Positions 52,830 to 62,227 of a stretch of 64,000 bases of DNA are shown piece by piece. Both the position numbers and the translations under genes were made by a program. The notes beneath the pieces were generated by a model. The model ran no database searches and was not told where the DNA came from. It was given only the letters and a program-made list of their open reading frames with translations. Source of the stretch: Sinorhizobium medicae (GTDB lineage Bacteria; Pseudomonadota; Alphaproteobacteria; Rhizobiales; Rhizobiaceae); contig NZ_VITA01000018.1 in the NCBI RefSeq assembly GCF_007827695.1, positions 1-64,000 of the forward strand, in the 5' to 3' direction. Every line of letters starts with the position of its first letter. Within the stretch, counting starts at the first letter, position 1.

Positions 52830-54596
52830 CTAGAGATCGAGGACGAGGCGCGCGGACCTGGCGCGCGACACGCAGGTCATGATCTTGGTGCCGGACTTGC
52901 GCTCGGCATCGTTGAGATAGACGTCCTGGTGGTCTGGCTCGCCCTCGATCACCGTCGCAAGACAGGTGCCGCAGGCACCCTGCTCGCAGGATGAGGGCAT
53001 GTCGATTCCGGCTTCGCGCATGGTCTCCAGAATGGTTTTGCCGGCGGTCACCTGCAAAGTCACGCAGGAGCGCGCTAAGGCCACCTCGAAGCTCGAGCTG
53101 TCATCGATCGTGTTGGTGTTCTTGAAATATTCGAAATGCACCGCGGTTTCGGGCCAGCCGAGGTCCGCTGCGATCCGGCGCGCCGCCTCCAACATAGGCC
53201 CGGGCCCGCATAGATAGACGTGCATATCGGGCCGGTACCCGGAAAGAATCTCCTTAAGCTTAGCGGCAGTCGTTTCCGGGAGAAACCCCAGATGGGGCTT
53301 CAGTGCCTCGCCCAGGAGCGCGGTCTTTTCCGGGAATGCGAGTTGTTCCTGGTTTTGGGCAAAATAGTGGAACTCGTAGTCGAGGTTCTGATTCTTGAGC
53401 GCCTGCGCCATTGCAAGGAGCGGCGTAACGCCGATGCCGCCTGCAACGAAGATGGTGCGCACCGCATCGCGGCGCAGTGGGAAATTGTTGCGCGGCTCCG
53501 AGATGGCGAGAAGGTCGCCCTCGCGGACGGTCTCATGCATGCACAGCGAGCCCCCCATCGAATCCCGCTCAAGCTTGACACCAATGACATAGCTGTCGCT
53601 TTCGCCCGGACCATTGGTGATCGAGTATTGCCGGACCAGCCCATTCGGCATGTGCACGTCGATATGGGCGCCGGGTTGGAAAGTGGGCAGCAGCCCCTGG
53701 ACCGGACGCAGCTCGAACGCGGCGATCCCGTCGGCAGCCAGCCACTTCCGCGCGACCGTCACACGGATGGTCGCCTTGCGGCCATGGGCGGTCATTTCCG
53801 GCATCTCGGCAAGCTCCGGCGAGACGCGCTCGATTACCGGCTCGAGCGGCGCCGGCTGCGGTGCGGCTTGAGCCTCGCGCTCCGCGATCTCGCGGAGCTT
53901 CGAAAGCCGTTCGTTATGATGGCGCAGGATGGCCAGCCGTTCGGCGCCCTGGGGGCCGGCATCGAGTACGCCGCGGATGACCGATCGGCTGGAGTCGACC
54001 GGCTGGACGAAGAAGACGACAAGCGTCTCAGCCCCCTCCTCGTAGGCCCGGAGCGCCACCGAAAAAGTATCGCTCCCCTCCAGCGACACATTCGCCGTGT
54101 TACCTTGAAGCCTGCCATTCGGCTGAAAGCGATATCCCGTCAGCGCCGAGACAACCGCATCGGCCGGCGCATTGAGCGGGATACCGCGAAGCGCCAGTTG
54201 TTCGCCTTCTCGGAGGCCGGCAACGTCCGGCACCCGTCCATGCGGCTCCTCAGCCGACCAGACCAGACCGTAACGCTCGACGCCGGCGAAGGTGCGGTTG
54301 GTGATGGTGCGTGCCGGCGCGTCGGCCGGATGCGCGGGTATATAGGTGCAGCCGGCGGTGCGGTTGGAATAGCGCCAGCCATGATACTGACATTTCAGCT
54401 CCCGACCGTCGTTGATGCCGATCGACAGGCGGACGCCGCGATGAAGGCAGCGGTTTTCCCAGATGTTGACGTAGCCGTCGTCGGCGCGCCAGACGGCGAA
54501 TTCGCGGCCGAGCAATTGGGCGTGAAACACGTGGCGGAACGGCAGGTCATAGCTCGCGGCGATGGGATGCCATCTGGTCTTGGCGGTATCGAGCAT
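52830..54596 (-). CDS. Three-cofactor Rieske/flavin/ferredoxin reductase, NdmD-like
   Basis: A 588-residue protein with four parts in order. A Rieske domain (C50, H52, C69, H72, spacing C-x-H-x16-C-x2-H) is followed by a short oxygenase-like segment (about 150-240) with no iron site. Then comes a PDR/VanB-type flavin reductase (RQYS at 322-325, AGGIGVTP at 385-392), and a plant-type ferredoxin (C537, C542, C545, C575). Ordinary PDR reductases lack the Rieske domain; NdmD of caffeine degraders has exactly this addition. It would pass electrons from NADH to the partner oxygenase at 54621-55526. Confidence 0.88.
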   Translation of the reverse strand: MLDTAKTRWHPIAASYDLPFRHVFHAQLLGREFAVWRADDGYVNIWENRCLHRGVRLSIGINDGRELKCQYHGWRYSNRTAGCTYIPAHPADAPARTITNRTFAGVERYGLVWSAEEPHGRVPDVAGLREGEQLALRGIPLNAPADAVVSALTGYRFQPNGRLQGNTANVSLEGSDTFSVALRAYEEGAETLVVFFVQPVDSSRSVIRGVLDAGPQGAERLAILRHHNERLSKLREIAEREAQAAPQPAPLEPVIERVSPELAEMPEMTAHGRKATIRVTVARKWLAADGIAAFELRPVQGLLPTFQPGAHIDVHMPNGLVRQYSITNGPGESDSYVIGVKLERDSMGGSLCMHETVREGDLLAISEPRNNFPLRRDAVRTIFVAGGIGVTPLLAMAQALKNQNLDYEFHYFAQNQEQLAFPEKTALLGEALKPHLGFLPETTAAKLKEILSGYRPDMHVYLCGPGPMLEAARRIAADLGWPETAVHFEYFKNTNTIDDSSSFEVALARSCVTLQVTAGKTILETMREAGIDMPSSCEQGACGTCLATVIEGEPDHQDVYLNDAERKSGTKIMTCVSRARSARLVLDL

Positions 54597-54620
54597 CGTT
54601 CTCTCCAGAATTCTGAAACG

Positions 54621-55526
54621 TCAGGTGGCGGCCGGGATGACCCCGTAGGTCACGCCCTTCTGGCTGAGCCATCGGCGGTAGGCGATCGCCGACTTGTCGG
54701 CTCGGATCGGGGTTTCGGCGCGCGGATCGAGCGGCAGTCGCTTCGGGAACTGGTTCTCCAGGATCGGCTTGTCCTGGCCGAAAATGGTCTGCTGGAAGCG
54801 CTTGATCACCTTGTCTTCATTCTCATCGTCAAGGACGCAGAGCATCATATGTGCGCGGATGTGCTCCTGATCCATCGGCTGGAGGAAAACGGCTATGACG
54901 TCGAGCCGCGTCTCGTCTACCGGGCTCGATTTGTAGAGGATCGAGCAGTAGGGATGCGGCACCCGGTAGATGTATTCGACGTCGGCACCTTCTGTCGAAG
55001 CGGTCGAGGCTTTGGGCTGAAAGAAGCGACAGCGCGTCGCGACAATCTCGTCGCGCTCGACCGAGAGCTCGACATCGTATTCCTTGACCTCTGTGTGCGG
55101 TTCCGCCCCGAGAATGTCAGTATGGACATAGGGAAAGTGGCCCATGTCGAGGAAGTTCTCGATGGCGCGTGGCGCAGAGACGTTCACACCGACGGTGGCA
55201 GCGTTGAGCCTCCGGCGGTCGGGCTCGGCATATTCAGGAATGAAAAACAGTTCGGTCGGCGGAGTGCCGAGCGATGTCCAGATGTAGCCGTAGGCGACCT
55301 TGGCCGGCAGCGCCCTCGTCAGTGCGCCGGGTTCAAAGGGACAGCCGGCTACCAGGTCCGGGCGCGAAAGCCACACTGCGGCGTTGCCGCCGCCATCCGT
55401 CGCGTAACTGACACGTTCTTCCAGCAGCACCGTTTCCTGGACGAAACCCGCAGGTACCTCGGCGAGCGCTGCAAGCGGGTGCCACAGGTCGAGGACGACC
55501 TGATCCTGGCATTTGGTGGGCGTCAT
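54621..55526 (-). CDS. Rieske-less oxygenase catalytic subunit, NdmC-like
   Basis: A 301-residue protein with the fold of a Rieske oxygenase alpha subunit. The non-heme iron site is complete: D127, H130 and H135 in ENFLDMGHFPYVH, and D252 in FGQDKPILENQ. The N-terminal ~90 residues still look Rieske-like (LWHPLAALAEVPAG at the start, AYGYIWTSLG at the end) but contain no C-x-H/C-x2-H ligands, so the cluster is lost. NdmC, the methylxanthine N7-demethylase, has the same loss and uses the Rieske domain of NdmD. It heads the operon; ggagg precedes the ATG. Confidence 0.85.
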   Translation of the reverse strand: MTPTKCQDQVVLDLWHPLAALAEVPAGFVQETVLLEERVSYATDGGGNAAVWLSRPDLVAGCPFEPGALTRALPAKVAYGYIWTSLGTPPTELFFIPEYAEPDRRRLNAATVGVNVSAPRAIENFLDMGHFPYVHTDILGAEPHTEVKEYDVELSVERDEIVATRCRFFQPKASTASTEGADVEYIYRVPHPYCSILYKSSPVDETRLDVIAVFLQPMDQEHIRAHMMLCVLDDENEDKVIKRFQQTIFGQDKPILENQFPKRLPLDPRAETPIRADKSAIAYRRWLSQKGVTYGVIPAAT

Positions 55527-55864
55527 CTGTTGAATCCTCCGTAAATGGCTGCTGTGCCTATGACCGGGGCCAGAAACGCGCCATAGGTGACCACGCGGAG
55601 AGAAACTCCATTGCTGCGAAGGGCAGATCCGCTCATCGCATCCTCCCTGGCTAGCACTTCCCCATGAACCTAGCTCTGATGGGATCATTGGAAACACAAG
55701 ATTGGATATCAATCAATAAAAAATTGTCTGCCAAATATTCTTTTTTGATTGACAGCCCGCGCTGATTGAATACCGATATGCAAATCGTAACGCGGTATAT
55801 GCAGCCGGTCGATGCTCCATATGCTGTCCCGCAGTCAATTCTGTGGATCGTGGAGAAATTTGTC
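55527..55864. promoter_or_regulatory. Divergent control region of the NdmC-like operon and GntR gene
   Basis: 338 bp, AT-rich at 55676-55770. TCAATCAA at 55709-55716 is the exact complement of TTGATTGA at 55745-55752, and TGATTGA recurs at 55763-55769. The three copies in mixed orientation are a candidate operator for the GntR regulator starting near 55865. Confidence 0.45.
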
Positions 55865-56632
55865 ATGAGCAGCCGTTCGCAGGCGATTGCCGACATCTTG
55901 ACCCGTGCAATCATCGATCACCGGCTCGTGCCGGGCTGCAAGCTGGGCGAACGTGAGCTTGCCGAAATCTTCAAGGTCAGCCGGATTGTCATTCGCCAGG
56001 CATTGATCCGGCTCGCAGACGATGGTCTGGCGCAGATCGAACGCAATCGCGGTGCATTCGTCGCCCGCCCCAGCATGCAGGAGGCGATGGAGATCTACGA
56101 CGCGCTGACGCTGGTCGAACAAGGCGTGGCCGCACAGCTCAGCGACAGGCTTGGCCCTGCGGGGTTTGCCGAGCTGCGCCAGCACGTGGAACGGCAGCGT
56201 CAGGCCATCGAAGCGGGCAATGATGCGCTCGCCGACGTTCTCGGCCAGGAGTTCCACACGCTCTTCGTCCGTCTGAGCCGCAATAAGGTGATGCAGGAAA
56301 TCCATGCTCAACTTGTGCGGCGCACAACGCTTCTGCGCTCGTTGATCTCCGCCGACTTCGACTATTGCAATCTGCTCGACGATCATCAGCGGGTGATCGA
56401 CCTGCTCGAACGAGGCCGGCTGAAGCAGGTCATGGAACTGATCGATGCGCATCATCGCAGCGTCGTGCGCGGCTATATCATGGATCGACAGGTCTTTCCG
56501 GAGCTGACGCCACGCGAGGCGCTTCAGCCCTATATCGACGGCAAGATCGACAAGGCGCCGAAACCGCTGCGCAAGAAAACCGCAGAAAGCGGCGGGACCG
56601 GCACGCACGGCCACGTCCACGCCACGAAATAG
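55865..56632 (+). CDS. GntR-family (FadR/VanR subgroup) regulator
   Basis: A protein of about 255 residues. HTH: KLGERELAEIFKVSRIVIRQALIRLADDGLAQIERNRG; helical FCD domain with GQEFHTLFVRLSRNKVMQEIHAQL and late LMELIDAHHRSVVRGY-type end. The C-terminal tail (KAPKPLRKKTAES, then HGHVHATK) is long, basic and histidine-rich, unusual for the family. I choose the ATG at 55865, with ggag upstream; starts up to 33 codons earlier are open. It is divergent from the NdmC-like operon and directly before the BMP importer, so it likely controls both. Confidence 0.83.
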   Translation: MSSRSQAIADILTRAIIDHRLVPGCKLGERELAEIFKVSRIVIRQALIRLADDGLAQIERNRGAFVARPSMQEAMEIYDALTLVEQGVAAQLSDRLGPAGFAELRQHVERQRQAIEAGNDALADVLGQEFHTLFVRLSRNKVMQEIHAQLVRRTTLLRSLISADFDYCNLLDDHQRVIDLLERGRLKQVMELIDAHHRSVVRGYIMDRQVFPELTPREALQPYIDGKIDKAPKPLRKKTAESGGTGTHGHVHATK

Positions 56633-56685
56633 ACCCGGCGCCACAAGCCGGGCGAAACGACACGAACCGACAAAGGGGTACTGCC

Positions 56686-57780
56686 ATGTTCAGACTGACC
56701 AGACGACAATTTCTTCGATATTCCGGCGCCACCGGTGTGGCACTCAGCACCGGCGGCCTTGCGCAGGCTGCCAGCGCCGAAGACCCTCTTAAGATCGGCG
56801 TTGTCTATGTGTCGCCAATCGCGGAAATCGGTTGGACAAAACAGCACAGCCTCGGGGTAGATGCGATCAAGAACGAGTTCGGCGACAAAGTCGCCATTAC
56901 CGTCCTCGACAACATCTTCATGCCGCAGGATGCCGAGCGGGTGTTCCGCGAGCTTGCTGCCTCCGGCAATCAACTAATCTTCGGCACCAGCTTCTCGCAT
57001 GGCACGCCGCTGCAGAAAGTGGCGCCGCGCTTCCCCAAAACTGCGTTCGAGCACTGTTCGGGCATTGTGCACCTCGCAAATCTCGGCACCTTCGAAGCCA
57101 AATATTACGAGGGCACTTTCGTCGCAGGTGCTGCCGGCGCGCATATGAGCAAGTCCGGCAAAATCGGTTTCATCGGCGGCTTCCCAATTCCCGACATTGT
57201 CGGGCCGGCGAACGCGCTGCTGCTTGGCGCCCAGAGCGTCAATCCGGAGATCACTTGCAATGCCATTTTTCTCAATTCCTGGTTCGATCCGGGAAAGGAG
57301 AAGGAAGCGGCCAATACTCTGCTGTCGCAAGGATGTGACGTCATCTGCTCCATGACCGATACGGCAACCGGCGTGCAGGTCGCCGGCGAAGGCGGCGCCT
57401 GGTCGATCGGCTATGCTAGCGATATGGCCAAGTTCGGCTCCGGCAAGCACCTCACAGCCTTCGTCCTTGACTGGTCCACCAATTACGTCCGCGCGGCGAA
57501 GGGGGTGGCGGAAGGGAACTGGAAAGCCGAGGCACGCTGGGATGGCTTGGCCGCCGGCGTGGTCAAGATGGCGCCGTATAACGAGGCGATCCCCGCCGAT
57601 GTCCAAGGCAAGCTCAAGCAGCTCGAGGCCGACATCGGTGCCGGCAAACTCCATCCCTATGCCGGCGAATTGAAGGACCAGGACGGCAACGTGAAAGTGG
57701 CGGCAGGGTCTGTCCTCTCCGATACGGATATTCGGGGCATGAACTGGTTCGTCAGGGGAATGATCGGCAAGCTCGGCTGA
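56686..57780 (+). CDS. BMP-family ABC transporter substrate-binding protein (Tat signal)
   Basis: A 364-residue binding protein. The N-terminus has a twin-arginine motif, LTRRQFLRYSGATG, then a hydrophobic stretch to ASA-ED, so export by Tat is likely. Mature part: IGVVYVSPIAEIGWTKQHSLGVDAI, the BMP-type start, and NQLIFGTSFSHGTPLQKVA. BMP proteins bind nucleosides, purines and related compounds, unlike sugar-binding PBP1 members. It opens a four-gene importer operon next to the NdmCDE-like genes. Substrate not determined. Confidence 0.87.
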   Translation: MFRLTRRQFLRYSGATGVALSTGGLAQAASAEDPLKIGVVYVSPIAEIGWTKQHSLGVDAIKNEFGDKVAITVLDNIFMPQDAERVFRELAASGNQLIFGTSFSHGTPLQKVAPRFPKTAFEHCSGIVHLANLGTFEAKYYEGTFVAGAAGAHMSKSGKIGFIGGFPIPDIVGPANALLLGAQSVNPEITCNAIFLNSWFDPGKEKEAANTLLSQGCDVICSMTDTATGVQVAGEGGAWSIGYASDMAKFGSGKHLTAFVLDWSTNYVRAAKGVAEGNWKAEARWDGLAAGVVKMAPYNEAIPADVQGKLKQLEADIGAGKLHPYAGELKDQDGNVKVAAGSVLSDTDIRGMNWFVRGMIGKLG

Positions 57781-57793
57781 GCCGCCGGCAAAA

Positions 57794-57825
57794 GGACATG
57801 ACCGGCGGACATGCCGGTCGTGTCC
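57794..57825 (+). promoter_or_regulatory. Intercistronic hairpin after BMP binding-protein gene
   Basis: GGACATGACCGGC and GCCGGTCGTGTCC pair over 13 positions with one wobble, around a 6-base loop. It lies 14 bases after the stop of the binding-protein gene and before the ATPase gene. Confidence 0.65.
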
Positions 57826-57868
57826 AGATCCCTCCCCTCGGCTTTACCAATATTCGGCAGGAGCGGCC

Positions 57869-59387
<1,519 letters not shown>

Positions 59388-59404
<17 letters not shown>

Positions 59405-60455
59405 ACAAAGGCCGGAACCGTCCGCCCAGATGCGGATCGCCGCTCCGGTGATCGCGACGGCGCTGACCTTTCTTGCCGGCTCCGTCCTGTTTGCCGCGCT
59501 GGGCTATGATCCGCTGATCACACTGCACGCTTTCTTCGTCGCCCCGCTCAATTCCATCAACGGCCTGTCCGAATGGCTGCTGAAGGCTTCGCCCCTGATC
59601 CTGATCGCTTGCGGGCTCGCGGTCGGATTCCGTGCCAATATCTGGAACATCGGCGCCGAAGGACAACTGATCATCGGTGCCATCGCCGCCTGCGGCGTCG
59701 GCCTCTTTTATCCCAATCCGGAGAGCCCGCTCCTGCTGCCGCTGATGTTTCTCGCCGGCACAGGCGCCGGCATGGTTTGGGCGGCGATCCCGGCTTTTCT
59801 CAGGGCCCGCATGAACACCAACGAGATCCTCGTCACGCTCATGCTGACCTATATCGCGACGCTGTTGCTATCCTTTCTGGTGCACGGCCCGTGGCGCGAT
59901 CCGGCTGGGTTCAATTACCCGCAAACCGCGCTTTTGCCCCCGGCGGCAATGTTCGAGCCTTTCGATTATGCCTATCGGCTCAATCCATCTGTCTTCATCA
60001 CGGCCGTGGCGGTGGTGCTTATGTGGCTCTTCGCCGATCGGAGCTTTCTCGGCTACAAGATGTCGGTGAGCGGCGCCGCTCCGCTTGCGGCACGCTATGC
60101 AGGTTTTCGTGAGTCCTCCGCAGTCTGGACAGGATTGCTTGCCGGCGGCGCGGCGGCAGGAATTGCCGGCATGGCCGAAGTCGCCGGTCCTCTCGGGCAA
60201 TTGTCGCCGCAGATTTCGCCCGGCTATGGCTTTGCCGCAATCATCGTTGCGTTCATCGGACGCCTGAACGCATTCGGCATCGTCCTCGGGGGGCTTTTGA
60301 TGTCGCTTCTCTTCCTCGGCGGCGAAACCGTTCAGATGACGCTCGGCCTTCCGGCAGCGCTCACCCGCATCTTCCAAGGGGTTCTTCTGTTCTTTCTGCT
60401 CGCCGCCGATTTCTTCATCTACTACCGCCTTCGCCACATTCCGGAGCACGCGTGA
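59388..60455 (+). CDS. ABC transporter permease (BMP-type, first)
   Basis: A 355-residue permease from a TTG at 59388, chosen because aaggag lies eight bases before it; the ATG at 59364 is an alternative. Eight to ten membrane helices; PLILIACGLAVGFRANIWNIGAEGQLIIGAIAACG is the typical NupP/YufP-type tract. It shares four bases with the next permease gene. The heterodimeric permeases fit the two-domain ATPase and the BMP binding protein. Confidence 0.86.
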
Positions 60456-61375
60456 TGGACCTTTTCATTGCCATTTTCACCGGCACCATTATCGCCGCGA
60501 CGCCATTGATTTTCGCATCCCTCGGGGAGCTCGTCGTCGAAAAATCCGGCGTACTCAACCTCGGCCTGGAGGGAATGATGCTGATGGGAGCGGCTTTTGC
60601 CTTTTGGGCGGTGATCTCCGGCCTCCCCATGCCGGTAGCCATTGCGGCCGGCGCACTCGCCGGCGCCGCCACCTCGCTTCTCTTCGGCGTTCTGGCGCTG
60701 ACTTTTCTGACCAACCAGTATGCAGCCGGCCTGGCGCTCGCCATATTCGGATCGGGGGTCTCGGCGTTCCTCGGGCGCGGTTTCGGCAGCACGCCGATCG
60801 ATGCGCTCAAACGCATCCATATACCCCTGCTGTCCGATATCCCTGTGGTCGGGCCGCTGTTCTTCCGCTTCGACCCGATGGTCTACCTGGCGATCGCTAT
60901 ATTCGGGCTCATCACCTGGTTCCTTTACCGGACCAAAGGCGGCCTCATTCTCCGCACCATCGGCGAATCGCCCGAGACGTCACACGCGATCGGTTATCCG
61001 GTCACCAGGATCCGATATATGGCGGTGCTTTTCGGTGGGCTGATGGCCGGCCTGGCCGGCGCATATCTGTCGGTCGCCTACACCCCACTCTGGGTGGAGA
61101 ACATGACGGCCGGTAAGGGCTGGATTTCGCTGGCACTCGTCGTTTTTGCGACATGGCGGCCGCTGCGCGTCCTGATCGGCGCCTGGTTGTTCGGCGGCAT
61201 GACGATCCTGCAGCTACAAGGGCAGGCTCTCGGCATAGCAGTCCCGTCAGAGCTCCTCTCCGCCCTTCCCTACCTCGCAACGATCATCGTTCTGGTGATC
61301 ATTTCGCAAAATCGCCAGATGCTGGCACTGCACTTTCCGGCCTCGCTGGCAAAGCCATTTCGCGCAGCGAGCTGA
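60452..61375 (+). CDS. ABC transporter permease (BMP-type, second)
   Basis: A 307-residue permease with about eight to ten helices. The tract FASLGELVVEKSGVLNLGLEGMMLMGAAFAFW is characteristic of the second permease in nucleoside-type importers (NupQ/YufQ). A GTG at 60452 and an ATG at 60455 both fit. It ends the importer; the AadA-like gene follows after about 30 bases on the same strand. Confidence 0.88.
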   Translation: MMDLFIAIFTGTIIAATPLIFASLGELVVEKSGVLNLGLEGMMLMGAAFAFWAVISGLPMPVAIAAGALAGAATSLLFGVLALTFLTNQYAAGLALAIFGSGVSAFLGRGFGSTPIDALKRIHIPLLSDIPVVGPLFFRFDPMVYLAIAIFGLITWFLYRTKGGLILRTIGESPETSHAIGYPVTRIRYMAVLFGGLMAGLAGAYLSVAYTPLWVENMTAGKGWISLALVVFATWRPLRVLIGAWLFGGMTILQLQGQALGIAVPSELLSALPYLATIIVLVIISQNRQMLALHFPASLAKPFRAAS

Positions 61376-61405
61376 TCACCGGATCACGATGAGTTGAGAT
61401 GCGGG

Positions 61406-62188
61406 ATGCAATCAGCGACACCACCACAGCCGAGCGACCAGGCGCTGGCAGCATCGGAGACGATCAGCAGGATCCTTCAGGACGCGCTTCTCGCCGTCTA
61501 TCTGCATGGATCGGCCGTTTCGGGTGGGTTGCGGCCGCAGAGTGACGTTGACCTCCTGGCCGTCACAGACCGCCCCATGACTGACGAACAACGCAGAGCT
61601 CTTCTTTCGGCTTTGCTGCGCATTTCCGGGCGTCATCCCCGCCCGCCGGGAGCTCCACGCTGCGTCGAATTGATGGTGTTTCTGCAGGTAGACATCTCCG
61701 CGCCGATGTTTCCCGTTCGGGCTGAATTCATTTACGGCGAATGGTTGCGGGATGCCTTTGAATCCGGGCAACTCCCGATGCCGGTGTCCGATCCGGAGAA
61801 TACGCTGGTGCTCGCTCAGGCTCGACAAGAGGCAGTGCCGATATTAGGTCCAGAGCCTACGGGGCTCCTGCCCTCCATTCCGTTGGAACACGTCCGCGGC
61901 GCAATGCGCGAGGCGCTTCCCGTATTGGTCGACGGTCTCCATGGGGATGAGCGGAACGTATTGCTGACCCTCGCGCGGATGTGGCGCACGTCGGTCAGCG
62001 GCGACTTCATCACCAAGGATGCGGCGGCCGAATGGGCGGCGAACCAGATGCCGGACACGGAAGCTCAGACACTGCTCTATGCGCGTGACGCCTATTTGGG
62101 CAGAGTGAATGACGAATGGAGCAACCGGAAAACCGCAGCGCAGAGAACGGCAGCGCTTCTGCGTCAACGCGTGGCAGAGGCCCTATGA
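61406..62188 (+). CDS. AadA-like aminoglycoside nucleotidyltransferase-domain protein
   Basis: A protein of about 260 residues. The nucleotidyltransferase motif is LHGSAVSGGLRPQSDVDLLAVTD with the two metal aspartates; the second half resembles ANT(3'')/AadA, including TSVSGDFITKDAAAEWAANQMPD. So adenylylation of streptomycin- or spectinomycin-like compounds is plausible, but the neighbourhood is purine transport, not a resistance cassette, and no integron site is seen. I take the ATG at 61406; a TTG four codons earlier is open. Confidence 0.78.
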   Translation: MQSATPPQPSDQALAASETISRILQDALLAVYLHGSAVSGGLRPQSDVDLLAVTDRPMTDEQRRALLSALLRISGRHPRPPGAPRCVELMVFLQVDISAPMFPVRAEFIYGEWLRDAFESGQLPMPVSDPENTLVLAQARQEAVPILGPEPTGLLPSIPLEHVRGAMREALPVLVDGLHGDERNVLLTLARMWRTSVSGDFITKDAAAEWAANQMPDTEAQTLLYARDAYLGRVNDEWSNRKTAAQRTAALLRQRVAEAL

Positions 62189-62195
62189 CCGTCCG

Positions 62196-62217
62196 GGCCC
62201 GGGGTGATCCCCGGGCC
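62196..62217. terminator. Bidirectional hairpin between convergent genes
   Basis: A perfect 9-bp stem, GGCCCGGGG and CCCCGGGCC, with loop tgat, lies between the AadA-like gene and the MFS gene, which converge. No T-run is present; possible terminator for both. Confidence 0.5.
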
Positions 62218-62227
62218 TCATCCCCCG

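Noticed and set aside
52830-55526. Reading the operon as a standard vanillate- or phthalate-type oxygenase pair
   Set aside because: Those systems keep the Rieske cluster on the oxygenase and have no Rieske domain on the reductase; here the arrangement is reversed and a GST gene follows.
53220-55544. Long open frame on the plus strand opposite the NdmC/NdmD-like genes
   Set aside because: High-GC third-position bias leaves antisense frames open; the product is arginine-, histidine- and aspartate-rich with no domain, while the minus-strand genes are well supported.
61406-62188. Integron cassette carrying aadA
   Set aside because: No attC-like or integrase sequence nearby; the gene follows the permease gene by about 30 bases in the same direction.
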